Shown: positions 1-8,250 of the stretch, piece by piece
Numbering within the stretch: position 1 is the first letter of the stretch
Layout of the letters: each line of letters starts with the position of its first letter
NCBI GenBank assembly: GCA_002438565.1
Contig: DJPN01000021.1
Location: 62,001-126,000 of the forward strand
Length of the DNA stretch: 64,000 nt
Direction: 5' to 3'
From: Alphaproteobacteria bacterium UBA6411
GTDB taxonomy: Bacteria > Pseudomonadota > Alphaproteobacteria > CAAGCB01 > CAG-977
The notes under the pieces: model-generated
Told to the model about the DNA's origin: nothing
The model's database searches: none
What the model saw: only the letters and a program-made list of their open reading frames with translations
Made by a program: the position numbers and the translations under genes

Positions 1-1216
1 ACCCTTCCAGAAACGGCAGATACTCGTTTTCTCGGATACCGACGGGATCGGCGCCGAACAGTTCCGCCAATTTTCGGCTTAAATAAGAACAATATTCCTC
101 AACGTTTTCTTTTGGTTGGTTCGCTCTGATTAAAACACTCCGTTTGACCGTCTGTTTCATCCAAAACAGACATTTATATAAAAATTGGCAGAGATTTCTG
201 ATTTGTATAATCTGATTTTCGGAAATGGATGTGTTCTGTTGCGCCGAAAGGGAAAAATAGAAATCGTCCTTTGGTTTCGAGAGAGTCAAAACTTCCTCGT
301 GACACGTTTCCAACAACATGAACAAATCGGGCTTCACGTCGAACGCTTCCGCTTTTTTGTCGTTCATCAGTTGATTAAAAATTTGAAAAGACGCTTTGTA
401 TTTCTTTGAATTTTTCCTGAAATAGACCCGATTGAGTTTGTAAAACAAATCACTCAAACCGTTTCGTTTTTTTTATCGAAGCGATGTATTCAACATTATC
501 GGACAAAGACGCATCCGGATATATGAAACGATATGACTGCTTTTTTACCAGCTGTTGTCCCGCAAAAACGGTTTTATCCAGAAATTCCAGCTGTCGGCAA
601 ACCGTATCGACAGCCTGCCGATCGACAACGACACGCGTTCCGTCATAATATGGATAACCGGCCCATTTCCCGTCTTTCTTTTTTTCAAAGCCGACCACAT
701 TCTTATGCCATAAAGAAGGCGTGCCGTTAATAAACCTGAAAAACGGCTCAAAATCATAGGAAACGTTCATCACTCCGTAGGAATCGTCTTTTTCACGAAT
801 GGCGGCATATCCGCACTTTTCCAAAGTCGGAATGATCTTTTCGGCGAACTTTTGCGTTGCTTCCGTATAGCCCATCCAATCCCGTGTGACCAATCCGATT
901 TTTGACGTTTCCTTCCGGAATACTTTTCCGTGAACATCTTCATCGACGAAGACGTGAACGATTTCATGCGCGATAATCTCTGCAACATGCACCCCGTCGT
1001 TTTTATACCGGTTGTTGATGACGGACGCGGTTTTTTGTATGTAGCACACCAACCGCCAGACGATTCCAACGGCTTCATTTCAATGCTGAACGTCAGTTCT
1101 TTATCGGAAAAAAAGGTTTCGACAACACCCGATACCAGCGTTTTAAACCATTCGTCCGTTGTTTTGAAAATGATTGTGCTTTTGGCAACGGATACCGTTT
1201 CTTCTATTTGCCGCAT
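1..1216 (-). pseudogene. SprT-like HExxH metallopeptidase paralogue, frameshifted, runs off left edge
   Basis: This is a degraded second copy of the protein at 1724-3004, read on the minus strand. Its N-terminus (start 1216) matches the intact copy up to a Gly-Gly-Trp-Cys near 1055. There an extra TG dinucleotide shifts the frame. The next frame (about 1050-450) carries HEIVH, aligned with HEIIH of the intact copy. A second shift lies in a run of eight T (plus strand) near 467-474: with one base fewer, the frame continues without a stop to position 1, where residues LFGADP and EYLPFLE match the intact copy. The C-terminus lies outside the window. The start overlaps the stop of the 1204-1731 gene by 13 bases, so it was the last gene of that operon. 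Two frameshifts suggest a pseudogene; assembly error is the alternative. Confidence 0.75.
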
Positions 1217-1731
1217 AGTTTTTTTCTTTCTTCCTGTTCGCGTTCAATGGAAAAATCTATGTAAAAATCCATCAGTTGTCCCGACAAAGAACGCAGTTCG
1301 CCGGTGATTTTTTCAATATTCAAACTGAATTTCGGATTTTTCTGTTTTATTTCATTCAACGGTAAAAACGCATGAGAGAAGCGTTCAATCTCTCCGCTCA
1401 CGATTTTTTGTTCCGCCGTACTCCAAAACGAACAGGAATTCATGCCTGACAAAGGCGAACCCGCCATGTGAATCAGGTATCTGGTATCTTCGCCCTGATT
1501 GAATTTCCACGCGTCCTGATATAACAGCATCAATTCCCCCAGACAAGCGGAGCATTCTCCCAAAAACAGACCGCAAATTCCCATTCCGGAAATCGGTATG
1601 CGATACAGATCTTCACATTGCAGAATTTGTTCCTTATGGTTCAGGAAATTCTCTAAGTGTTTGAAGAAAAACTCAATACCCGCGTAATCCTTTTCCGGCG
1701 AGATCGCATAGATTTTTATAGCTTTAGACAT
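1204..1731 (-). CDS. Hypothetical protein between two SprT-like genes
   Basis: This 175-residue protein matches no family I recognise. It has no signal peptide or membrane segment. A central stretch is rich in Cys and Gly (around CGLFLGECSACLGEL), and the C-terminus is strongly charged (EREQEERKK). Its start overlaps the end of the upstream SprT-like gene by 8 bases and its end overlaps the start of the frameshifted copy by 13 bases. The three are therefore probably co-transcribed and translationally coupled. A role as partner, inhibitor or substrate of the flanking HExxH proteins is conceivable but rests only on position. Confidence 0.7.
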   Translation of the reverse strand: MSKAIKIYAISPEKDYAGIEFFFKHLENFLNHKEQILQCEDLYRIPISGMGICGLFLGECSACLGELMLLYQDAWKFNQGEDTRYLIHMAGSPLSGMNSCSFWSTAEQKIVSGEIERFSHAFLPLNEIKQKNPKFSLNIEKITGELRSLSGQLMDFYIDFSIEREQEERKKLCGK

Positions 1732-3004
1732 AATGTCCTCCCTTTAGTTGATGATTAACGTGCGCAACAAGCGAAGCCAAATCCGCACGATTTAAGTTGG
1801 AATATGCCGCGGATGTGCGACGAAATCTGACGTATCTGTAAACAGGCCGCTTATAAACAAGGTAAGGAAAGAATCTTTTTTCCTTTGCAACGAACAAATC
1901 GCCGAAATCATCCAGAAACGGCAGATACTCGCTTTCACGGACGCCGGCGGGATCGGCGCCGAACAGTTCAGCAAGTTTTTTGCTTAAATACGAACAGTAT
2001 TCCTCAACGCTTTCTTTCGGATGATTGATCCGAAGCAAAACGTCGGATTTGACCGGCTGTTTTGAGGGAAACAAACATTCGGTTAAAAACCGGCATAACG
2101 CCCTGATTTGATCAATCGGAACCATCGAGAGATTCGTCTGTATTTGCGGCAAAAGCAAAAAATCGTTAGCCTGGCGGGACAAAGACAGAAATTCCCCGAC
2201 GGGTCTTTTTTCCAATACCGAAACAAATTCTGGTTTTTCATCGTTCAATTCATCGCTTTTATCTTTTATCAGTTGCTCGAATATCCGACGCGCTTCTTCT
2301 TTTGATGATTTCTGCTGAAAATACAAATCGTTGAGCGATTGAAACAAACCGGTGAAATCCGTGTTTTCCAATCTGTATGATGTGAAAAAGGAAAATCGCA
2401 AATAGAACGGATCAATTTTCCCCTTCATAAAACGGAAGACGTTTTTATCAAGGAATTCAAGTCGGCGGCAAACTTTTTCTATGGCGTCCTTGTTGTAATG
2501 CGAATATGAACCGCTCCATTTTCCGTTATCGTTTTTGACAAAACAAACGTTGTCTTCGTTTGTCTTGTCTTTATCTTCAATCAGACAATGATTTTCCAAA
2601 AAACCGCTTTTTTCTAAAATCGGAATCACTTTTTCGCCGAATTCCTGCGATGGTACCGTATAGCCGTTCCAATGCGCCATGATCAATCCGGCTTTACGCG
2701 CTTCTTTTTCAAAAGCAACAGTATGATCTCCTTTGACAACAATATGAATGATCTCGTGAACGATTACCCCCGCCAAACGTATTCCGTCATATTTCTGCCG
2801 CCAGTCTATCAGGATTTGATTATCCTCCGTATCGCATTCCCCGCCATGAAACGACAAGCTTGAAAAATCTATACCGAATGTCATTTTCCGATCGGGGAAA
2901 AACGTTTCGACAAGCCCCGATACAAGCGTTACAAACCACGGCGTTTTTGTTTTGAAAATGATCGTGCTTTTGGCGACAGTGACCTTTTCTTCTTTTTTCG
3001 GCAT
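1724..3004 (-). CDS. SprT-like HExxH zinc metallopeptidase-domain protein
   Basis: The 426-residue protein carries HEIIH at residues 83-87, followed by GDH with a histidine at 94 and a phenylalanine four residues later. The arrangement HExxH-x6-H-x3-F resembles SprT/Wss1-type metallopeptidase domains, where the three histidines bind zinc and the glutamate is catalytic. The N-terminal 80 residues (start MPKKEEK) and the last 250 residues match nothing I know. No signal peptide or membrane helix is seen, so it is probably cytoplasmic. SprT-family proteins act on DNA-associated substrates, but the substrate here is unknown. It is followed, with overlap, by the 175-residue gene and the damaged paralogue. 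The domain is moderately certain, the function is not. Confidence 0.7.
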   Translation of the reverse strand: MPKKEEKVTVAKSTIIFKTKTPWFVTLVSGLVETFFPDRKMTFGIDFSSLSFHGGECDTEDNQILIDWRQKYDGIRLAGVIVHEIIHIVVKGDHTVAFEKEARKAGLIMAHWNGYTVPSQEFGEKVIPILEKSGFLENHCLIEDKDKTNEDNVCFVKNDNGKWSGSYSHYNKDAIEKVCRRLEFLDKNVFRFMKGKIDPFYLRFSFFTSYRLENTDFTGLFQSLNDLYFQQKSSKEEARRIFEQLIKDKSDELNDEKPEFVSVLEKRPVGEFLSLSRQANDFLLLPQIQTNLSMVPIDQIRALCRFLTECLFPSKQPVKSDVLLRINHPKESVEEYCSYLSKKLAELFGADPAGVRESEYLPFLDDFGDLFVAKEKRFFPYLVYKRPVYRYVRFRRTSAAYSNLNRADLASLVAHVNHQLKGGHYV

Positions 3005-3065
3005 AAGAAGTTCCTTTCACAAATATAGGTGATTAAAGCATACGGAAGCGTCAAAAGCCGACGTT

Positions 3066-3254
3066 TCATTTTGACGGTATGCTGAAAATCCCGTCAAATG
3101 CGGGAACGGCATTTCCCTGCCAGAAAACGCGGACGATGCCGTCTTCTTCCCGCAAATCCAAACCTTTCACTTTAGCGGCTTTAAGATTTTCCGCCGAAGA
3201 AAAAGCGTGATCGACCTTGCCGCTTTTCGGGAAAGTTTTTTCAAAATCCGGCGC
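3066..3254 (-). pseudogene. In-frame continuation of the 3255-4040 gene beyond its TAA
   Basis: Reading on after the TAA of the upstream gene, the same frame stays open for 62 codons and ends in TGA at 3066-3068. The encoded stretch looks like real protein (for example DLREEDGIVRVFWQGNAVPA, then ending GIFSIPSK). It has no start codon or ribosome binding site of its own. The simplest reading is a nonsense mutation that removed the C-terminal fifth of the protein. Stop-codon readthrough is possible but unsupported. Confidence 0.5.
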
Positions 3255-4040
3255 TTAGTTTTTTTCAATCATTCGCACCCAAGCGGCATATCTGCCTTCG
3301 TTGAAATAAATCCGCCGCAACGGGGCGATCAGGCGTTCGCGGTCTGGAAAACGCGCGGCGATCAGGTATCGGAAAAAACACAAAGCAAAACGTTCGAACC
3401 GTCCGGAACAACACGAATGAAGTACAAGCTTTTTTTGTTTCAAATCGTAATCCGGCAAAGGTTCCGTTTCGTTAAACCGAAAATCCCGAACGACCGAAGG
3501 CCAAAATTCCCACGCCCCGATTTCATCGATGGTTCCGTCCGCAAAATCCGATATCCAGGCATCAAACTCCGCATCGCTTCCGCCCCAATACGGTCTGACA
3601 AAGTTTTTAAAATCCACCCCCCATTTCTTCAGGATATACGTTTTTCTTTTCTTCAGCCGTTCTTCGTAAAAGGACGTGTCCAGCGTTTCCGGTTTTGCGT
3701 AATAACTGTCCCGCGCGGCGTTAAAAGCCTGTTTTTCGGGATAAAAGACCTGTTCGATTTTGTTTCTCTGATTGCAAAACGCGATCCAGTATTCCGGCTC
3801 GTTCACGAAAACGCGACCAAGATGACGATTGATTCTGTATCCTTTAAACGGCACATGGGAAAACGCTATCCTGCACCCATGCGACAAATGCGTTAAATCG
3901 GCAAAACCTCCCGATCCTCTGTTTATCCGCAACAAAAAGTAATTGCACAAGCTTGACAAATCATCACCGACATAACGCACAAAAGCCGGACATTGCTCTT
4001 TCAGCCATTGATGGATTTCTTCTTGCGTTTCCAAAATCAT
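3255..4040 (-). CDS. Hypothetical protein, paralogue of its upstream neighbour, possibly cut short by a stop codon
   Basis: The 261-residue protein begins MILETQEEIHQWLK, identical to the start of the neighbouring gene at 4082-4624. Both share motifs DLTHLSHG and LDTSFYE, so they are tandem duplicates that have diverged. I recognise no family. The C-terminal half is rich in aromatic and charged residues and has no counterpart in the shorter paralogue. The TAA stop at 3255-3257 is followed in the same frame by another 62 sense codons (see 3066-3254), so the gene may once have been about 324 residues long. The leader upstream of the ATG is nearly identical to that of the paralogue, so the duplication included regulatory sequence. 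Confidence 0.65.
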   Translation of the reverse strand: MILETQEEIHQWLKEQCPAFVRYVGDDLSSLCNYFLLRINRGSGGFADLTHLSHGCRIAFSHVPFKGYRINRHLGRVFVNEPEYWIAFCNQRNKIEQVFYPEKQAFNAARDSYYAKPETLDTSFYEERLKKRKTYILKKWGVDFKNFVRPYWGGSDAEFDAWISDFADGTIDEIGAWEFWPSVVRDFRFNETEPLPDYDLKQKKLVLHSCCSGRFERFALCFFRYLIAARFPDRERLIAPLRRIYFNEGRYAAWVRMIEKN

Positions 4041-4081
4041 GTTTCACCTCTCAATTTTTTTCAGAATAGCATTCCACTGCA

Positions 4082-4624
4082 TCAGAACCTGACGCCGCGG
4101 CGATGCCGTTTCTTTTTCTTCTTTTCGGGAGGTTTCCTTTTATAGAAACGAAGATGAAGTCTTTTGAACATTTTTCTTATGTCGCGCTCACTTTCTTCGC
4201 TCATTCTTCTTTCGTAAAAAGAAGTGTCCAGCGTTGTCGGAACCGAATAAAAATCCACCGTCTTTTCGAAATCCTCTTTGCCGTCCTCTTCGCGGAAACG
4301 AACGGTTTCTACATTGTTTTCCTGATTAAGAAAATAAATAACGTATTCCGATTGATCCTTCCGCCAACGCCCGAACATATTACAGACAACCCCGTGATAC
4401 GGCCATTCCCGTCCGGTCATTCTCCGCCCGTGCGATAAATGGGTTAAATCGACAAGCGTTCCCCTGCGTTCTTTGATCAAACAAGACGTTAAATCACTCA
4501 CTCCGATTCTGCGTTTCAAAACGTAATCGATTAACCAGTCCAAATCATCGCCGAGCCACCGCACATACACGGGACATTGCTTTTTCAGCCATTGATGGAT
4601 TTCTTCTTGCGTTTCCAAAATCAT
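4082..4624 (-). CDS. Hypothetical protein, first of two tandem paralogues
   Basis: The 180-residue protein shares its first 14 residues and the motifs DLTHLSHG and LDTSFYE with the downstream gene. It ends in a very basic tail (EKKKKKRHRRG) that could bind nucleic acid. I recognise no domain. It starts about 180 bases from the divergent nuclease gene at 4808 and is probably the first gene of the minus-strand accessory operon that runs to the left edge. Real-gene status rests on the paralogy. Function is unknown. Confidence 0.6.
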   Translation of the reverse strand: MILETQEEIHQWLKKQCPVYVRWLGDDLDWLIDYVLKRRIGVSDLTSCLIKERRGTLVDLTHLSHGRRMTGREWPYHGVVCNMFGRWRKDQSEYVIYFLNQENNVETVRFREEDGKEDFEKTVDFYSVPTTLDTSFYERRMSEESERDIRKMFKRLHLRFYKRKPPEKKKKKRHRRGVRF

Positions 4625-4807
4625 GTTTCGCCTCTCAATTTTTTTTCAGGCTAACATCTTGGCGCGACAGAACATGTCGTTTGAAAAACGGCGTTCCGGT
4701 TTTTGAAAGACGACTGTTTTTGTCGCATCGTTATCCCATACTGTTGAAAAGAACGCTTTACGGAAAGCTTGTCGCCCGTTATCATTTTTAACAGAAAGGA
4801 AAACCTC

Positions 4808-6133
4808 GTGTATTTATCCAAATCGAATTTTTTAGACGGCTTGTTTTGCCCGAAACGGTTATGGCTTTCAAAAAACCGCAAAGACCTGATTCCCGATTTT
4901 GATGATGCGACTTTGGCGCGCTTTGACGCGGGCGAAAAGATCCACTTGTTGGCGCGCCGTTTCTTTGGCGAAGGCGCCGATTTGGAAGGCGAATTATGGG
5001 ACATTGTGAACAACGCCCAAAAAACCGCCGAAGCCGCAAAGGAAAACAATCTTTTGTTTGAAGCGACGGCGTTGACGGAAGACGGGTGTTTCTGCCGGAT
5101 TGACGTTCTGGAAAAGAACGGTCGCGGGTGGGATATGATTGAAATCAAATCGTCTTCCAAAGTCAAAGATTACCACATCGACGACTTGTCCTTTCAAGGC
5201 TATGTCTATGAACAGACCGGTTATAAAATCAAAAACTTTTACGTTTTGCATTTGAATTCCGACTATGTCCGCGGCAAAAGACTGAACGTTAAGAAGCTGT
5301 TTGAAAAGCGGGACGTCACACGGGAAGTCCGTGAACGACAAGACGAAAACATTGCGAAAATCCCGTCCTTTCTGAAATTGATTCATCAAAAGAAAGAATC
5401 CGTCGCCGAAACGGACAAACGTTGCGCGGATTGTCCTTTTGCCGGATATTGCGGCTATGAAGCTGAACCGAGCGACGAAAAAAGCCGGTGCGACAAAGCG
5501 GCGTTAAAGGAATGGCTGAACGAACTGGAATATCCGCTTTATTATCTGGATTACGAAACGGTTATGCTCCCCGTTCCCGAATTTGAAGGAACAAACCCGT
5601 ATCAGCAGGTTCCGTTCCAGTTCTCTCTGCATATTCAACAGGAAAAAGGCGGAAAGGCCGAACATTCAGGCTACTTGCACAAAGACCGCTCCGATCCCCG
5701 CCGCGCGTTGGCGGAAGCTCTGGTCAAACAGTGCGGAAAGAAAGGTTCCGTCATCGTGTATAACGCCGCCTTTGAACGGACGAGAAACAAGGAATTGGCG
5801 GAGGCTTTTCCCGATTTGAAAAAGCAAATCCTCGCAATCAACGACCGCATGATCGATCAGCTTGCGCCTTTCAAAAAAAGAATGCTGTATTCCAAAAAAC
5901 AGGACGGCTCCGCGTCAATCAAACGCGTCTTGCCCGCCTTTACGAAATTGAGCTATGACAATCTCGGCATTAAAAACGGCGGGGAAGCAACCGATCTGTA
6001 CGCGGCGTTCCTGAACGGCGTTTTGTCGGAAGCGGAAACGAAAGAGATGTTTAAAAACCTTGACATTTATTGCGGTCAGGACACTTACGCGATGGTACTG
6101 TTAATGAACGTTTTGTACCAAAAAGCAAAATAA
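4808..6133 (+). CDS. Cas4-like PD-(D/E)XK nuclease fused to DUF2779 exonuclease-like domain
   Basis: I place the start at GTG 4808, seven bases after AGAAAGGA, giving a 441-residue protein beginning VYLSKSNFLDGLFCPKRLW. The N-terminal half is a Cas4/AddB-like nuclease: Asp99, then EIK at 112-114 as the PD-(D/E)XK core, Gln130/Tyr132 as the downstream motif, and Cys14 with Cys206, Cys209 and Cys215 placed to hold a 4Fe-4S cluster. The C-terminal half is DUF2779, with LDYET at 247-251, VYNAAFE and a late acidic residue, the pattern of a DEDD-type exonuclease. Such proteins are often found in accessory regions; a role in DNA processing or defence is inferred. It is divergent from the operon at 4624 and followed by two small unknown genes. 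Confidence 0.8.
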   Translation: MYLSKSNFLDGLFCPKRLWLSKNRKDLIPDFDDATLARFDAGEKIHLLARRFFGEGADLEGELWDIVNNAQKTAEAAKENNLLFEATALTEDGCFCRIDVLEKNGRGWDMIEIKSSSKVKDYHIDDLSFQGYVYEQTGYKIKNFYVLHLNSDYVRGKRLNVKKLFEKRDVTREVRERQDENIAKIPSFLKLIHQKKESVAETDKRCADCPFAGYCGYEAEPSDEKSRCDKAALKEWLNELEYPLYYLDYETVMLPVPEFEGTNPYQQVPFQFSLHIQQEKGGKAEHSGYLHKDRSDPRRALAEALVKQCGKKGSVIVYNAAFERTRNKELAEAFPDLKKQILAINDRMIDQLAPFKKRMLYSKKQDGSASIKRVLPAFTKLSYDNLGIKNGGEATDLYAAFLNGVLSEAETKEMFKNLDIYCGQDTYAMVLLMNVLYQKAK

Positions 6134-6192
6134 CCCCCAAATTGGTAAATCGATAATTTTGTATATGAAAACCAGTCGGTTGTCGGGTGGTT

Positions 6193-6206
6193 CCTTTTGC
6201 AAAAGG
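6193..6206. promoter_or_regulatory. Perfect 14-bp palindrome overlapping a ribosome binding site
   Basis: CCTTTTGCAAAAGG is perfectly self-complementary and contains the AAAAGG that would serve the gene starting at 6216. It may be an operator or an RNA hairpin hiding the binding site. No repressor is assigned. Confidence 0.35.
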
Positions 6207-6215
6207 ACATATACA

Positions 6216-6536
6216 ATGTTTGAAAAGAAATTTAACAACTACAGTTATGTCGGGTGCGGAGAATGCGGCATCACAGGGAAAAAGAAATCCGCTCAAACCC
6301 TTTATCGTAATCAGGATTTGAAAACGTATCTGACAAGATATCAATGGGCTTACAGGAACGGGTGTTTTCTCCCCCGTTTGCCTGACAATTTACGGGAAAT
6401 CTTTTATGAACTCAAAGGCATGTTCAATGTCGCGGCGGCTTCTATTGATGAAATGCTTGAAGCCGGTCGTTGGTTAAGGCAAGCCGCTTCTGAAAGTGCA
6501 AAACGCAACAAGAGAGTTCAAGGAAAAAGGAGATAA
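6216..6536 (+). CDS. Small hypothetical protein with CxxC
   Basis: I choose ATG 6216, ten bases after AAAAGGA, giving 106 residues beginning MFEKKFNNYSYVGCGECG. The CGECG pair is a possible half metal site. The C-terminus is Lys/Arg rich. No family is recognised. It lies 5 bases before the 6542 gene and shares its strand with the nuclease gene, so the three may form one transcript ending at the terminator at 7109-7147. An in-frame upstream ATG at 6159 exists but lacks a good binding site. Confidence 0.5.
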   Translation: MFEKKFNNYSYVGCGECGITGKKKSAQTLYRNQDLKTYLTRYQWAYRNGCFLPRLPDNLREIFYELKGMFNVAAASIDEMLEAGRWLRQAASESAKRNKRVQGKRR

Positions 6537-6541
6537 CAGCC

Positions 6542-7054
6542 ATGACACAATATAAACAAATGGAAGACCTGTTCGGGTCTTATTTTTTAAGCAAACGCGA
6601 TACGGATATCGCTTTTCGGAACATAAACAAAAACGCGTTACTCAAAGTCGTCAAAGGATATAATGATTATCTGAGTGGAAAACTTATGTTTCCTGAAGAC
6701 ACTTACTACGAGGGAATCGGGATAGAAAGCAATGATGAGCAGATTTTGTTTTCGATAAACAATTTGTACCGTTTGTGGGAGAAATCACCCTACTGGCTGC
6801 AGAAGAAAGACGGGCAAACCTTATACGTCTTCGGCATTAGTTTTTGCGAAAAGCTGAACTCTTTTATTATCGGCGGATACCTTGAAAACAAAAAAGACGA
6901 AGGGCGATTTGTTGCAATCGCGTGGAGTCAACCTGTAAATACCATAGGACTTTTGGGGGACGCTATCATTGCCGATTATATTCCGGATGGCGTTCGCCTC
7001 AAAAAGCGGACTCCGCTTTATCGGCTGTTCACATTCGCTTGCATTGAAAAATAG
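6542..7054 (+). CDS. Hypothetical protein
   Basis: This 170-residue protein matches no family I know. It is preceded by AAAAAGGAGATAACAGCC, a strong ribosome binding site. It contains a mixed hydrophobic/charged core with YVFGISFCEKLNSFIIGG, has no signal peptide, and appears soluble. It follows the 106-residue gene by 5 bases and is followed by a clear terminator, so it closes the transcription unit that starts near 4800. Confidence 0.6.
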   Translation: MTQYKQMEDLFGSYFLSKRDTDIAFRNINKNALLKVVKGYNDYLSGKLMFPEDTYYEGIGIESNDEQILFSINNLYRLWEKSPYWLQKKDGQTLYVFGISFCEKLNSFIIGGYLENKKDEGRFVAIAWSQPVNTIGLLGDAIIADYIPDGVRLKKRTPLYRLFTFACIEK

Positions 7055-7108
7055 CAACCTATTGAAAACAGACGATAATTTGACTTTTCGGAAAACTTTT
7101 GATATACT

Positions 7109-7147
7109 ATACCTACCATCGAAAAATCGGTGGTAGGTATTTTTTTG
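7109..7147 (+). terminator. Rho-independent terminator
   Basis: A 14-bp stem (ATACCTACCATCGA against TCGGTGGTAGGTAT, one G-T pair) is followed by seven T. It closes the block ending at 7054. Confidence 0.85.
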
Positions 7148-7235
7148 GAGCAATCACGCACAATTTGGAACTGAAACAACCGCATTCGCGCGGCAGGATA
7201 CTTTTGTGCGTTTTTCAGTGGTGGGGGTTAAAAAT

Positions 7236-7589
7236 ATGACTGATAAAAACGAACGTCATTTTGACGAAAAAACACTAAAAATACAGGCATTAAACGATCG
7301 GTTTCGACGAACGTTTAATGGGGGAAAGGTTTTGATGAGCTCCTGTGTGAGCGAACTCCCTTTACCGCAGCAAATAACACTGATGAACCTCGTCCGAACT
7401 TTTGACGATTTCAGTGAAAACAACGATCCGTACGGCGAGCACGACTTTGGGAAAATCGAATTCAAGGGCACAGCTTACTTTTGGAAAATCGACTATTACG
7501 ACATGGATTTTGAGTGTTTGTCTCCCGACCCAAGCGATGAAACCGTTACCAACCGCGTTTTAACAGTGATGAGGGCCGATGAGTATTAA
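7236..7589 (+). CDS. DUF3768 domain protein
   Basis: I place the start at ATG 7236 after GTGGGGGTTAAAAAT, giving 117 residues. The sequence has the signature of DUF3768: IQALNDRFRRT near the start, then NDPYGEHDFG, FWKIDYYD and the closing VLTVMRADEY. The family is found mostly in alphaproteobacteria, often on plasmids and integrated elements; its biochemical role is unknown to me. The stop overlaps the start of the cysteine-peptidase-like gene by 11 bases, suggesting translational coupling. The position between a terminator and recombinase genes supports cargo or maintenance function of a mobile element. Confidence 0.85.
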   Translation: MTDKNERHFDEKTLKIQALNDRFRRTFNGGKVLMSSCVSELPLPQQITLMNLVRTFDDFSENNDPYGEHDFGKIEFKGTAYFWKIDYYDMDFECLSPDPSDETVTNRVLTVMRADEY

Positions 7590-8112
7590 GCCGTACAAAC
7601 AAGGAACATTCGACCGACTTTGCAGCATTTACGCCCTGCTCAATGCGGTTCAATCTATGGGGTTTAAACTGACACACACGCAAGCGCAGAGCCTTATGGA
7701 CGGTATTATTGAAAATATCCCTTCGAGCGATTTAACGGCGTTGATGCTGGGCGGAGCCGAACACAAAGACCTAATGAAATTGGCACGCCGCTTAAACAAA
7801 GCGCTTAACGCTCTGTTTGACAAGCAGGTTGAACTGACGCGTCCCTATAAACGCACTCGGCCGGATCTTTCGACGGCTTTGCGGGAAATGACCGAAGCGC
7901 GGTTAAACAATGCGGGGGTTATCGTGCGAATATCTTCCGACAGGTTTGACCACTATTCGGTTTTTAATCAAATTGAACGGGAAAAGGTGCGTTTTATCGA
8001 CAGCGACCACATGCCGAGTTTGCCTTTGAACGAGTTATCGGTCGACGGGAAGAAAAAGTATGAGCTGCACCTTGAAAATATTTACTGTCTGCAAATCAGA
8101 AAATCTGAATAA
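7579..8112 (+). CDS. Papain/C39-like cysteine peptidase-fold protein
   Basis: The 177-residue protein opens with YKQGTFDRLCSIYALLNAV. Gln, then Cys followed by a Tyr-Ala-x-x-Asn-Ala helix, is the signature of papain-fold (C39-like) peptidases. A later FDHYSVF supplies a candidate His and FIDSD a candidate Asp. I infer a cysteine peptidase or related amidase; the substrate is unknown, and no signal peptide is present, so it acts inside the cell. It starts inside the DUF3768 gene, and the pair may be a functional module. The match is by motif only. Confidence 0.6.
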   Translation: MSIKPYKQGTFDRLCSIYALLNAVQSMGFKLTHTQAQSLMDGIIENIPSSDLTALMLGGAEHKDLMKLARRLNKALNALFDKQVELTRPYKRTRPDLSTALREMTEARLNNAGVIVRISSDRFDHYSVFNQIEREKVRFIDSDHMPSLPLNELSVDGKKKYELHLENIYCLQIRKSE

Positions 8113-8143
8113 ATGCACATTAATTCAGATTTTTGAGGTTTTT

Positions 8144-8165
8144 CGCAGAATCCTGCGGTTTTTTG
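8144..8165 (+). terminator. Probable Rho-independent terminator
   Basis: CGCAG-AATC-CTGCG followed by GTTTTTT. The stem is short, but it is well placed 32 bases after the peptidase-like gene. Confidence 0.6.
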
Positions 8166-8197
8166 AAAGGTCAAAAACAGGGGTAAAAAACGACACA

Positions 8198-8230
8198 TTC
8201 ATTAACGTCAAGTTTTTTTACTTTAATGAA
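8198..8230. promoter_or_regulatory. Inverted repeat upstream of the small recombinase
   Basis: TTCATTAA and TTAATGAA are perfect inverted 8-mers separated by 17 bases that include T7. They end about 20 bases before the recombinase start. This could be an operator or a recombinase binding site. Confidence 0.35.
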
Positions 8231-8250
8231 GATTTTAGGGAGGCAAAGCC

